DNA of 64,000 bases from Hygrophila difformis (Eukaryota > Streptophyta > Magnoliopsida > Lamiales > Acanthaceae): NCBI GenBank assembly GCA_030278955.1, contig JAOANR010000015.1, positions 18,819,073-18,883,072 on the forward strand, given 5' to 3'. The translations under genes and the position numbers were made by a program. Shown in pieces: positions 11,312 through 23,400 of the stretch (position 1 is its first letter; every line of letters starts with the position of its first letter). The notes below the pieces were generated by a model that saw nothing but the letters and a program-made list of their open reading frames with translations, ran no database searches and was not told the origin of the DNA.

Positions 11312-11835
11312 TAGAGATAATATTAGAAAATTGATTATTTTCGAAAAAGATTTATATTAATAGTTAAAAGTATCTTAACTTTAAAAGAATTAAAATTTTA
11401 AAAAATAGAAATTATGCACTCCACTGAATCGATTTATATATTATTATTAATTTTATTTTTCAAAATTAATTTAATATATAAGGGAATTTTTAAGAAATGA
11501 CCCCACACCACATGAAGTATATAGATAGAGAAATTATAATATCCACTAAATATAATGCTAACGAAAATTTTAAATTTTAAATTCCAATAAATTATACCAC
11601 TATATTTTCTTTTCTAAAGGGGGTACTAAAATTATATTTTCGTTTCTTAGTTACCCAAAAACAAATATTGTATATAACTTCAGTCGGATATGAGCAAAAC
11701 AAAGTTGGAAAAAAAAAAAAAAAAAACAGAAGCTAGAGGAAAAAAGAGAAATACGCAATAACACATACATGTAATTATTAAAGATAATTTATTGCTCGAG
11801 CTTTATTTTAATACTTGCTATATGCATTAAATTTG
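11312..11835. repeat. About 520-bp dispersed repeat, copy 1
   Basis: This block matches 15462-15994 almost throughout, in direct orientation, including GAAATTATGCACTCCACTGA, AATGACCCCACACCACAT and CATACATGTAATTATTAAAG. The copies lie on either side of the F-box/kelch gene, about 4.1 kb apart. No termini or duplications were identified, so it may be a transposable element or a local duplication. Confidence 0.8.
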
Positions 11836-12790
11836 TTTCTTGCTTATTATAAATATATTCATCCGCTTTTTTCAGGTGCAAAATATCGTGAAAGCGATAT
11901 TATTAATGCTAGTGTGAGATTATGTGGTTGGTTAAAAATTTCATTACAAACTATGACCGATCATTATCTTTATAAACATTATAAACGGCTGAAACATCAC
12001 CGGATAAGAAAGGAACCGGTTATGGTGCATATTATGCATCTACATAATGTGTTGAGATGTATACATTTTGTGATGTAGAGGTTAGAAAAATTATGTCTTT
12101 AGTGAATTTCGTAATATTTATTATAGTGGTGTTAGAGTACAGTTTCGTGATGACAATTTCAACACGTCGCATAATCTTACTGTAGCATCACATAATAATA
12201 CACTCTCATCATTATACATATGTATAACTTTTTTATTTTGGACCGTAACCGGATTGGATAATATAACCCTGACAAAAAAAAATAAAAATAAAAATAAAAA
12301 ATTATACGCAAAACTACTTGCATAAAAGCAGATTTCTATAGAAATCAAGTTTTCGCTTGCTCCATTCTCTTAAATATCTCCAATTGCATGCACTCTAATT
12401 AATAAAAAAATCAATACATATGACATTTTCTAAATCTATTTATATTTTATGCTATTTAATAAATTTTTGTTTCTATTATATATTTTGTTACAGTTAATTT
12501 ACTTAAAAACTTTATTAAATTAGTACTAATTTTATTAGCTTGATATATCACTAGCTAGCTACCAAATTTGTTAGCTACCGTTTTTTTGAGGTATACTGGG
12601 CATACCATTTATGTTAGTTCAATAAGGCTTTTCTTGTAATGTTGTTTAAATTAATTTTAATAAATTTAAGAACATAGTTAAATAATTTTACTTTTAATTA
12701 TTTCTCAAATATTATTATCGTAATTTAGATATTTTCTTTAATATTGGAAGTAAACTAAACAAAGCATATAATATTATTATTATCTATCTT
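11836..12790. other. Intergenic, nothing recognised
   Basis: An 87-codon frame at 11815-12078 has no recognisable domain. The rest is AT-rich with A-rich runs near 12275. Confidence 0.45.
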
Positions 12791-12795
12791 ATTAC

Positions 12796-12879
<84 letters not shown>

Positions 12880-12891
12880 TATTATTATTAT
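12791..12891. repeat. (TTA)n microsatellite
   Basis: About 33 TTA/ATT units with two interrupting bases, about 125 bp beyond the stop codon of the F-box/kelch gene. Confidence 0.97.
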
Positions 12892-13016
12892 AAGATAACT
12901 AAAAGCGTCCAAATATATCCCCAAAGTCGGAAAACATAATTCAACATAGAAATAACCCCAAAGTCTGGAAACCTAATTCAACCTAGAAATAAGACAGTAA
13001 AAAAGATCAGTTTAAA

Positions 13017-14258
13017 TTAGCATCCCATAATGGCGCAATTGTAGACGAAGTTCCCACAGTATTGACGACCAAGCACTTCCCAGTGTGGAGGACCATTGTC
13101 ATTCGGAATCCATGAATTCACTTCGACAAAACCACTCCCAGCTGCAGTTATAGGTCCCCCAATCACCACAAGTCGATCTCCACATCCTCTGAATGCCAAA
13201 CCCCAGCCAAACATCGAATCGGCACGTTCCGGAAGCGGCCCTAGCGTGATCCACTCCTTGCTCGCCTTGTCCAGTTTTCTCACCACCATGTCGGCGTAAT
13301 CAGCGGCGTACAATTCATTTTTCACGACCGCGATAAGAGGCGGTGCTTCGTTGGTGGCTGACGTCGCTTCGCGGGCCTTCACGGGAGATATGTTGCGGAT
13401 TTCGGTCCATGTTCCGGTTTCCAAGTTGTATTCCTCTGCACAAGTGAGGAGTTGGTTCGAGTCGTTGTCTCCTCGTGTGCCTCCGAAGACGTAGAACTTG
13501 TTGTCCATGAAAACGCCCGAGCACATTTTTCTTGGCTTGTTCATGGAGGGGAGAAGAGTCCATTTTTTTGAGTCGGAGTCGTACATTTCCGCAGAATTCA
13601 GGACTTTCCCATTTGAGTCGCAACCACCAACTAGTATTCCGATCCGGCCAAGGCTGGCGGATCCGAACAAGCATCTTGGCTCGTTCATGGTCATGCCCAT
13701 TGTCCATGCGTTTGTTAGCAAACTGTAGCAATGGATCTCGTGAGACATGAGGCCCCTCCCGAAGACTAGGAGTTCGTTCCCCACAGCTAGAGATTCCTTA
13801 TCAGAAAACATGAAGCAATCATTGGAGTTCATTTTGGGTAGGTGCATCCAATGACGGCGATTAGGATCAAAGACTTCCCATTGGAGGAGGTGGCACGAGA
13901 AGTAGATCCAATGCTCAACCACTTTATGTTTAAGGCGTAACTTGTAAAGCGCGCCACTTTTGATAAGAGAGTAAAAGCTTCGGTTCAAGCATGCAATCGC
14001 GCCATAATCAGCCCTAGAGCAACGGATGAGACAACTTATTGAGTTGTCGCGTCCAATCGCTGGAATTAATGAATCTAGATCATTCGCTATCCAAATTCCA
14101 CCAAGTGTCAATGAGGTATCGATCTCATCAACTGATGGCTTCGGAAGATTTTTCGCGCCATCTTCTTCCTCCTCGCGGGGTTCCTTTGCTTCCAAATTAT
14201 CATCTCCAATCGACACCAGATAGCCCATTGGAGCCTCTTGACCATCATTTCCCAACAT
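13017..14258 (-). CDS. F-box/kelch-repeat protein, 413 aa
   Basis: Likely a substrate receptor of an SCF (SKP1-Cullin-F-box) ubiquitin ligase, acting in nucleus or cytosol; the substrate is unknown. An F-box-like segment lies at residues 62-106 (SLIPAIGRDNSISCLIRCS...LNRSFYSLI), followed by VEHWIYFSCHLLQWEVFDP. At least four kelch units follow to the C-terminus, with GG turns in GILVGGCD, FYVFGGTRG and LVVIGGP and the usual NAW/KKW/GTW tryptophans. The pattern fits the plant group around Arabidopsis At1g74510/At5g60570. The ATG at 14258 (MLGNDGQE) was chosen; an upstream in-frame extension lacks ATG. The first 50 residues are acidic and low-complexity. Length is normal for the group and the frame is intact. 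Confidence 0.9.
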   Translation of the reverse strand: MLGNDGQEAPMGYLVSIGDDNLEAKEPREEEEDGAKNLPKPSVDEIDTSLTLGGIWIANDLDSLIPAIGRDNSISCLIRCSRADYGAIACLNRSFYSLIKSGALYKLRLKHKVVEHWIYFSCHLLQWEVFDPNRRHWMHLPKMNSNDCFMFSDKESLAVGNELLVFGRGLMSHEIHCYSLLTNAWTMGMTMNEPRCLFGSASLGRIGILVGGCDSNGKVLNSAEMYDSDSKKWTLLPSMNKPRKMCSGVFMDNKFYVFGGTRGDNDSNQLLTCAEEYNLETGTWTEIRNISPVKAREATSATNEAPPLIAVVKNELYAADYADMVVRKLDKASKEWITLGPLPERADSMFGWGLAFRGCGDRLVVIGGPITAAGSGFVEVNSWIPNDNGPPHWEVLGRQYCGNFVYNCAIMGC

Positions 14259-15195
14259 ATTTTCAATATTTGTAGTCAAAAGATGCTTCCTTCAAACCCT
14301 TTCTTTTCCTTATGCCGATCTGCAAAATTAGTCATGAAAATTCCATATCATTTAACGAAAAATCATGTGTGTGTTAAACCATCGCAGAAACAGAAACAAA
14401 ACTGACTTCAAGATTTATTCAAAAGAGAATAAAAGGACACAAACATCTTACCAGAAAATCCGCGAAGTCTCTTGACCAAACAAAACCCTATATTTCAACG
14501 AGTAAGAAATTTAAAATGAAAAATTTAAGGCAGAACATAATTCTAAATTTGAAACCAGATCAGCACCACCCTCAACCCCAACTCAAAAGATTTAAAAAAT
14601 AAATAAATTCATGAACACAACACTTCTGCTGAATTTAAACATGACAAATCAAAAAAAAAAAAGATCCAAAAATATAACCAAACCCTAATCCTCAAACAAA
14701 CAATTCATAACCTTTACTAGATTTAAAATTTCAATACAGATCCCTTTCAAAAAAGGGAAAAATAAATAGAATTTCTCCGCTGATGCAAAAATGGCAAATG
14801 CCACAAACAGAAGAGACCGTTAATCGATCAATTTTCTTTAAAAAAAATTGCGAAGAAAAGAAGAATAAAGTATGAACGTACAACACAAAATTAGAAAACA
14901 ACTAAATGGACTCACAACTTCATGAAGATTCTGAAATGGAAGGCGTCTAAAAGCAAAAAACTCAAGACCGCTCCCTCCCTCCAGATGTAAATGTACTGAA
15001 TTCTTTTGGAGATTTGGATGCCTAAATATTTTTTTGTATCTGTGATTATTAAAGGAATGCCATGAGTTTGAGTTTGTGCCAACGCATTTCTTCCAAGAGA
15101 AAAATCATATGGATTCTCTCTAGAAATCAACCCTGGTTATTTTTTTCTTTGGTACCCTAGTTTCTCTCCTTTCTGTCCCTTTCTCTATTTATATA
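14259..15195 (-). promoter_or_regulatory. 5' leader, leader intron and TATA box of the F-box/kelch gene
   Basis: On the minus strand a good 3' splice site (CTAATTTTGCAG) ends at 14320 and a matching donor (TT|GTGAGT) lies at 14915, suggesting a 596-bp 5'UTR intron. A TATA box, TATATAAATA, sits at 15195-15186 on the minus strand, which would place the transcription start near 15155-15165. The intron and start site are inferred. The leader intron is AT-rich with no other element. Confidence 0.55.
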
Positions 15196-15461
15196 TTTAT
15201 TTTGTCAATTTTTATTTTAAAAAAGAGAAAATAAGTAAATTTTGAAACTACTTTCATGAAAAAACAGAAACGTTATTATGTTGTATGATAAATCGTCCTT
15301 TGCAATTTAAGAAGCTTATTTTTTTCGGTTAGGTTCACTATATTTGAAATTTGAATTTTATTATAGATATCATATATATATGGTAAATTGAATAACATAG
15401 TTTCTTATATAAATATATGGTAAATTGATTAGAAAATTCGAAAATTATTATTATAATAAAT

Positions 15462-15994
15462 ATAGAGATTATATTAGAAAATTGATTATTTTAGAAAAAA
15501 TCTATATTAATAATTAAAAGTATTTTAACTTTAAAAGAATTAAAATTTTAAAAAATAGAAATTATGCACTCCACTGAATCTATTTATACATAATTATTTA
15601 ATTTTATTTTTTAAAAAAATTATTTAATTTATAAGGGAATTTTTTAGAAATGACCCCACACCACATATATATATAGATAGAGAAATTATAATACCTACTA
15701 AATATAATGATAACGAACATTTTAAATTTTAAATTCCAAAAAATTATACCACCATATTTTCTTTTCTAAAGGGAGTACTAAAAGTTTCTTATTTACCTAA
15801 AAACAAATATTATATATAAATTCAGTCGGATATGAACAAAAAAAAAATGGAAAAAACAAAAGAAGCTATAGGAAAAAAGAGAAATACACAATAACACATA
15901 CATGTAATTATTAAAGGTAACTTATTGCTCGAGCTTTATTTTAATACTTGCTATATAGGTTGTTCAGCAAAAAAATACTTGCTATATGCATCAA
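15462..15994. repeat. About 520-bp dispersed repeat, copy 2
   Basis: Direct-orientation partner of 11312-11835. It differs by scattered substitutions and by an insertion near 15957-15986 that repeats ATACTTGCTATAT. Confidence 0.8.
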
Positions 15995-17649
15995 ACTTGT
16001 AACATCCCGAGTAGTTAATTTATAAATTAATTTAATTAATTGCAATCAAGTTGCCTAATTCTACATTATTGATGGATTAGGATAAATAAGTGTTATCAAG
16101 AGGCCCAATACAAGATCAATTGCAATGACAGACTTGGGCCAACATTATCTAGTAGTTGTAGAAGTGTACATAGAGCCCAATAATATGAACCAAGCCCAAC
16201 GGGCCGATCCAAGCCCGGCCCCGTAAACCAACCAGGCCCAGCAGCCCTTATCTAGGGGTGTGCAAATTTCGGTCGAAACCGAACAAACCGACCGAACCGA
16301 ACCGAATTTTGCAATTTGGTTCGGTTTTTTGATTTCGGTTTTGTTTTTGGTTTTGAAAATTTAAAATTTCGGTTTTCGGTTCGGTTTTTGGTTTTTAAAA
16401 ATCTACAATTCAGTTAACCGAACCGAACCGAAATTTGAATTATATATTAAAAAAATATAAAATACATTATGCCATTATATAATAAACACAAAATAATACC
16501 CCTATTCGGTGACTGTTTATGTGGATGAGAAGTGAAAACTACTGTCGAGAGTTTTGAGACTTTTATATTGTTTCGTATTTGAACTATTCGGTGACTGTTT
16601 CTTTATTTTGTCATTTCATTTGTGAGTAATTTGAATAATGAAATTTGGAATGGTTTACTATTATGCACTCATAGTTATATGTAGATATGATATTTTTGTT
16701 TGACATGGCGAATTTACAGGTTTGAAAATGGTAATAGAGATATTTTGATCAAAAAATATTTTGTTTTTTAGAAAAATAGTTCGGTTCGGTTAACCGGTAT
16801 AACCGAACCGAAATATTTCGGTTTTCAGTAATTTTGGTTCGGTTTTGGTTTTTTAAAAAAATTCGGTTTTTAATTCGGTTTTAGAGTTTGGTCGGTGAAC
16901 CGAACCGACCAATGAACACCCCTACCCTTATCTCCATGAGTCATTGCACAAAGTCTTCATTCTCCTCCACTTACTTCCTCTCACTACCGTCCCTCTCTCG
17001 GAGCTTGAAGAAAGAAATAGTATCACTTGAAGAATGGCAAAGTCTTGAAGAATGGTAAGCTAATTAAAATCTTAGCTTTACTAAAGATTGAGCTCAAGGA
17101 TTATAAATCTTAAAGGGTTGAATATGGGTTGTTTGTTCTTGATAGGAATGTGAAATTGAGACTTGAACTGGAATTTTAAGATAAGGATCTTCACTGCATG
17201 TATAAGGTAAGGGTTCATTTTGCAACATAGAAAACAAGGATGCACAAGTAGTGATGATTTTGGGTTTAATTTTAAAGATTTTGGAGGAATTGAGGACGAT
17301 GACTCTTAATAACATAACGAAATACAATATCACGCACCTGTACCTAAGTTATTTTATTAAGGACGATAAAAGTGCAAAATGATATATATAAAAAAAAAAG
17401 TCATGTATTTACTCCCCATTATAATCTCCCTATAATTGTTTTCGATAATGGGAGACGTCGCAGAGACGTTGAAAAAGAAAACTATGAAAATTGCAGCCTG
17501 CAGGGGGAGGGCATGGAAAGAAAAACAATGAAATTACTCGCAAAGGAACCAGACGCCAGTTGTGTAATGACCCAATTATTTGGTAATGGATTGTGTATTT
17601 ATTTATTCGGGCTGTATTTATTCGGGTTGTAATTATTTGTGGAGGTTGT
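15995..17649. other. Repeat-like region around a hAT MITE; possible LTR starts
   Basis: TGTAACATCCCGAG at 15998 and TGTAATGACCCAATTATT near 17563 resemble the starts of plant Ty3 LTRs, but neither a matching end nor a target duplication could be found. The stretch 16100-16250 has no open frame. No host gene is supported. An 86-codon frame at 17372-17632 has no recognisable domain. Confidence 0.35.
16253..16924. mobile_element. hAT-type MITE, 672 bp
   Basis: The ends TAGGGGTGTGCAAA and TGAACACCCCTA are inverted repeats with the terminal TAGGGGTGT of plant hAT elements. An exact 8-bp duplication, CCCTTATC, flanks it at 16245-16252 and 16925-16932. The subterminal regions are packed with CGGTTCGGTT and AACCGAACCG words in both orientations, the usual binding-site arrays of hAT transposases. 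No coding capacity. Confidence 0.93.
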
Positions 17650-17856
17650 TGAATTGCTTATTATAATTTACGAATAACACTGTGATTAAAATTTAGTGAA
17701 ATGTCGTGACATTATATTTACGAATTATATTTTTTAAATTTAAATTTAACAAGGCCTGTTATATATTTAAATTTAAATTTAACATCATTTAAATGTCGTG
17801 ACATCTTAATCACATTGTTAAATTATATTTACTAATAAGCAATAGAGAAACAAGCT
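17650..17856. mobile_element. Foldback (long inverted repeat) element
   Basis: Two arms of about 100 bp (17651-17755 and 17757-17856) are inverted copies: the left reads TTGCTTATTATAATTTACGA...GTGATTAA...ATGTCGTGACAT...TTTAAATTTAAATTTAACA, and the right arm gives the same order on the other strand. Almost no spacer separates them. It is probably a MITE; target duplications are not clear. Confidence 0.7.
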
Positions 17857-18309
17857 CAACACTATTATCATCTTACTCTTGTGCTTGCCTTTTAGAAAAA
17901 ATAAATTTGGATGTCAAACAAAAACAAAATAAGGCCAAGGATACATACACTGTATTGAACAGAAAAAAAGCTATTATCCCACTTGCATATGGAAAAATCA
18001 CTGCTAATAAAATCAGTTGAAGTTCAAAAATAATTAAAAGCTTAAGAGCCATTGCGTATCTCCCTGAAGGGAAGAAAAATTGTTCTTGAAAATGTACTAC
18101 ATATGATATTCAAAGAAGCTTACTAAAGCTCAATTATATTCGAAAAAACAAGTAACATATTAAAATATTAAATAAGTTGAATAAATAGTATCTCTTGAAT
18201 CAAAATTGATAGAGAGAGAGTATGAAATAAAAATTTAAAATTCCATCATTATCCAGTGGCTTATACTACACAAAGCTAAGTGCTGCTGAAAATATATTAT
18301 ATGGAAGAT

Positions 18310-18650
18310 ATGAATTATATTCACAATTTTATTACTCGGCATGATTGGCTTGGACATCCAGACTATATGTTCGTGAGGTGAATTATTGAAAATTCAAATG
18401 AGCATTCGCTGAAAAAATCAAAAGATATCAATCCTGTACAAGGGTATGAGAATTTGAAGTTCAAAATTGTGCATTTGATTGAAAATCAATTACCTAATAC
18501 CTTCCAATAATATGGCTAAACATACTAAATCATATATTCAGGCAACAATTGCAGCAATCAAAATAAATGTCCTAGAAGGAAAAATGTCGAGTGCAAATGA
18601 ATCTAATACACGCCTGAAGCATGATAGGTGACAGGCCCAATATAATATGC
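18310..18650 (+). pseudogene. Copia gag-pol scrap
   Basis: In one plus frame are the pre-integrase words WLGHPDYMFVR and IIENSNEHSLKKSKD. After a gap they are followed by the linker between integrase and RT (AKHTKSYIQA...INVLEG...ANESNTRLKHDR). The integrase catalytic core that should lie between them is missing, and stops interrupt the frame. It is an old internally deleted fragment. Confidence 0.6.
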
Positions 18651-18666
18651 AATACCTTGTATGTAT

Positions 18667-19432
18667 TGTTAGACGTTGTCTCAACAACCTCAGTCAACAA
18701 CCAGACACAAACACAAACACAAAACAGAGTGCGGAAGTAAAACAATGTACACAATAATTTGTTCACCCAGTTCGATCAACTGATCTACATTTGGGGGCTC
18801 CAAGCCAGGATTTCACTAAAACACCACCAAACATGTTGCACGGTTCTTCAACCTATTTCACAAATACCCTTTTCACTAATGAACTTCCTTATCACTCCCC
18901 CTAACTAAGGAAACAACCGATAGCCTCAAGTTGTATCTAATCGGTTGTTGTTCACAAATAATTCACTAGAAGGTAGGGAAATGTTGTTTGGGGTTTTGAG
19001 CTACTTCTATCAATCAACCACAAGGTGAGACACCACTAATGTAAGCCCAATGTTTCTGTCTACAAATGATAGACTAAGAAGATCATAAACACAAATCAAA
19101 AACCACAAAATGACATAAGCAATCAAACATCAAAAAGTTATACCCAGTGTAGAATGGTTGTTTGAGTCTTCTGCAGACATCAGAACGGGGGGTTGATTGG
19201 CTTCATCTTCCTCTGATCTCCATGGCAGAGTAATGACCTTCAAACGCTCTGTTTACTCTCTATTTGCAGCGGCTAGAATTTGTACAAGAAAATAAGAGTC
19301 GAAAATAGGTATTTATATGAGTTCTAGGCTCATCTAAAACCCTTAAAAGCCTGCAAGGAGAAAGTGGTCATGTCATTATCCTTTTGTTCTTTCCAGTTGT
19401 GTTATACTCATTATTGATAGATTGTTTCAACA
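18667..19432 (-). repeat. Isolated copia-type LTR
   Basis: On the minus strand the segment starts TGTTGAAACAATC (19432) and ends GACGTCTAACA-like (18667), thus TG...CA. It has a TATA box (CATATAAATACC) near 19312-19323 and the phrase CCAGTTCGATCAACTGATCT on the plus strand near 18766, which resembles the U5 region of the copia LTR at 43015. No primer site or polypurine tract adjoins it and no 5-bp duplication is visible, so it is a solo or truncated LTR. Confidence 0.55.
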
Positions 19433-20333
19433 TCGGAGTGACAACGAGCATCTTCACAACTCACAAGATATTTCCCTTGGGTTTGAAGGATAAAAACTCT
19501 CAAAAGAAATAATTTTTCAAGCACGGAAAAACTTGATCAATGATGAAATGCCTAACAAACTCAGTTGGCTAAATTTTCAACCACTGAACTGGTTGATGTT
19601 GGATTCAGAGAAAAATAAAATTATTGAAGCTACAATCCATTATATCACCAATGTAAAATATTGGGACCAAAAGGACACAAAATTAATAATTTATGTATAC
19701 AATGTGCCACTCGATGTAATCCAAAAAAAAAAAAACAAGGATTATGAAAATAAATCAGTTGGTGAATTTTGGCGAAAAAAATGAATGGCCAAAGTGGAAA
19801 GTTGTTCCAGTAGGAGAAAATCCACTTTTGGTCCCATAAGATTTTCTCTTACCCTCTTTTGATCCGAAGTTTATAAAAGTTTTACTTTTGGTTTCATGAC
19901 ATAATTATTTTTTCCACTTTTGGTCACAAGATTTAAACTTTAAAAGAATATAAACTTTAAAATAATTTAAACTTTAAAAAATCTAAACTTTAAAAAGATT
20001 TAAATTTTTTAAAAGATTTAAAAGATATAAACTTTAAATTTAAACTAAAAAAATATAAAAAATAGCACTAGAAAAAAGAAAGAACCATAAACCACCAGTG
20101 CTTCAAAGATTTGTCGAAAAACCAAACCTTAACCGAACCCATCGAGACCACTTCCGATTACAATTTGGATGGCAGGTTCCTGTTCCGTCGAACCAAACCT
20201 GGTGGCGGTTTTTTTTAAAAGTGGGCATGCCTATATCTCTTACCAACATCATCCCGTATATTTTCAAATATATACACATCTTCCAGCCAAAAAATATATA
20301 CACATCTAGTGAAATATACACATAATCAGCTAT
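19433..20333. other. Intergenic upstream of VHA-H
   Basis: No gene supported. At 19925-20040 the words AAACTTTAAAA and GATTTAAA recur about nine times as a degenerate 12-16 bp tandem repeat. A 19533-19784 open frame is AT-driven and has no domain. Confidence 0.45.
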
Positions 20334-20340
20334 TATAAAA
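20334..20340 (+). promoter_or_regulatory. TATA box of VHA-H
   Basis: TATAAAA lies 95-100 bases upstream of the first ATG. It predicts transcription start near 20365 and a 5'UTR of about 70 nt that is pyrimidine-rich. Inferred from sequence only. Confidence 0.5.
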
Positions 20341-20434
20341 TCATCCTCGGCTCCACACCGTGCATCGCGGTTTCCTTTTGTTCACTCTTTCTTCTTACAA
20401 TCCCTCTAGATTTTGATCTGTTTTCCAGCAATCC

Positions 20435-23400
20435 ATGTCAATGCTCCTCATGGCTCAGTCCGAGCTCTCCACGGAAGAGGTAAGCCGATATCATCATCGA
20501 CTACCACTCATGTGTATGTAGTTGGCAGGTTGAATATCTTCCTCAAATTTTGTCATTTAGGAGGCGAAAGCTTTGGAATTATTTCATTCATACAATTCGC
20601 TGTTGGTAATTAATTATGTAATGATAATTTAGTCTAAATTACTAGGCAAAATTCAAAATGCTATTCTTTTTGTAGGATTGAAAAAAAGCTCTGTATATAC
20701 TATTTTCATGTTTCTTTAAGAAAAATTACTTCTTTGTTTGAACTCATATGTCATGTTTGAGTTGTGTATACAATTCAATACATTTTTTTTAATGATTAAT
20801 ATCTTAAAATATATATAAATTAAAATTATATAAAATACATATTTTAAAATTATATCAAAATAAAACTAGACTCCAAACCTATGATTAGAAAGCAAATCAG
20901 GTCAAGTCCCATTTAAGCAAAACAATAATAATGGAGTAATAATATTGACTTATTGAGTGAAAGCACGGATGGAGTATTTTGGCAACACCCACCCATTGTT
21001 TCTCGAGTTTTTTTTTTTTTTCCTATGTCGATTTCGGATCAATTTCTAAATGCTGGGACTGGGATTGGGACTCCTCAAGTTCCACCAGCTCCCTGTTCCT
21101 CCCGTTCCGTAGCCCTGTACAGCTATTAAGCAAAAAAATTTCTGAATGCTTTTCGATTCATTCTCGTCAGCGAGTTTAATTGACCTGGGCGTTTTTTTAT
21201 TCTTGGTTCTACATCTTTTTCCTAATTTCTTTGCTGCAATTGGTGTTGTTGCAGGTTTTGAAGAGGGATATTCCGTGGGAGACCTATAGGACGAGTAAGC
21301 TAATTACAGGAACTGGGCTTCAGCTGTTGCTGCGATATGATAAGAAAATTGAAAACAAAAAGGCTCGGTTATTGGATGAGGTAATTATCTTGCTTACGTA
21401 TGAACTGTCCTATTTGTCAAAAATTGATGGTGTTTTTGTCTGTGAAAAATATGAATTTTCTGATAGGGCTTGAGGTAAAGATTCCAGTGGTACTCCATTT
21501 TATTTCTTTACTAGTTAAGTATGATTTTCAAATAAATGCTAAACGCTTTCCAAAAAATAAATGCTAAACAACTAAAGTTTGGATGAGTTTATTCTAAGGA
21601 TTGCTATTTGATTTATTGTTGCTATAAAATGCGTTTGTTTCTGTAGTGTAATGGGAATGCTTCTCTGTTGATCTGGCATGTATCTTTGCATCATTAAATG
21701 GTTGTGCATAAACGTGCAGGCACATACAGATTCTATAAATTATAGCATGTTTGTGGATTTATTATGGATTTGAAAAGTGTCATAATGGAGTTATATATTT
21801 GTGGATTTAATGTATCTAAAAACGTTAGTTGACAGCACCTATAATGTGGCAGGATGGTGTAGCTTATATTCGTGTTTTCATGAGCATTTTGCGTGACGTA
21901 TTCAAGGAAGAAACAGTGGAGTATGTTCTAGCTCTTGTTGATGAAATGTTGTCAGGTGCGTCAAAAAGTGCTTTAGCTATTCCATTACATTCTGCTTTGT
22001 TGATTGGCTAATTTTTCTTTCTTTTTCAATGGCAGCAAAACCCAAAAGAGCAAAATTATTTCATGATAGGTCTCTCTCTGGAGAGGATGTATACGAACCT
22101 TTTCTGAAGTAAGGATTCTCCACTTGCCATGTTTCTATCTTATACTCATTCAGAAAGTGAAATTGTTTATATCTATTGTGTGATTATTTATTTTAAGTGG
22201 GTGCACACTTTCATCTTCCATCATCTCATTCTCACTACGCAATGACCAAGTGACTAACATTTGTGATGTCGATGATGTTTGTCCCTTGTATGAATCTCAT
22301 TTTGTCGATATTATGATCCTCCCATTTTAGTTTTGGAAATCAATGTCCAAGACACTCCAAAAATCAGAAACAAAAGAAAGATGAGAATGGGTGTAGACTA
22401 GTAGTGTCTAGTTAGCAATAGTTATCGTTGTTGCTTACATAGGTACACGAGCTTTTATCCATCATCTGAGGAAGTATCATTTCCTAATTGAAGAAGGGGA
22501 AAAAAAAAAAAAAAAAAAAAAAACTGATACTATCCGCAAAGAGATTTTGTGTACCCTAGGGCTAGAATGGATAACATGGTCATGTTTCTTTGGCAGATTG
22601 CTCTGGAAAGGCAGCTGGTTTACACAGACAAAAAGTGCTAAAACGCTTACTTTGATAGTGAGGTGAGGAATAACGTAAATCACTTTTGACAAGCTATATA
22701 AATTATTCCTCCATAACTTACATCATTGCCTTAATCACAGTGAAAGGCCAAAATCTCAAGAGCACAATATTTCTAATGGGGCATCTAAGGAAATCACTCT
22801 TCGAAATGATATTGTGAATGGACTGGTTGGCTGGCTGTGTGCTCAGGTTTTTCTCCTTTTGGTTGATTTTGAAATTAATGTTGGTGACAAAGTTCTTCAA
22901 GATATTCTGGCAGTTTGTACCTTCATAACTTCAGCAATTTCAGAATTAAACTCTACAAAAAGTACTTAATTTGCAGCTCCCTATTCTTTAAATGAGGATA
23001 GATCCAATATTATAAATATAGAATGGAAAAACTGTAACTGGACAAGATCACTTTAAAGTTGTCCTGTTTTCCCCCTTCCTAGAGATAGAAGCATATAATC
23101 ACTTATATAACATTGTAATGTGAGTGATGAGTATTTTTGCATTTTTTCTTATCAGGGGGTCTTATGAGCCCCTTATTAAGGCAATTTGCACTGGGAAGGG
23201 GTAAACCTGGGCTAAATGTTGGATTCGTAGATGTTATTAAACGTGGACTAAATTTTAGACTCAGTTGTTTTATTAGTTGAAAATGATCAGAATGGAAACA
23301 TCTAGCACTTAAAGGTGTTAAACAAAGCTTATGTAAATGGTACATACTTATCTATAGCGACTGTAGTGTTGTATCTGGTGATTCTGGTTAACTGTAATGA

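Noticed and set aside
11815..12078. 87-codon plus-strand frame
   Set aside because: No recognisable domain; it begins in the dispersed repeat and looks like chance.
15998..17640. Complete solo LTR starting TGTAACATCCCGAG
   Set aside because: No matching end or 5-bp duplication could be found; kept only as repeat-like DNA.
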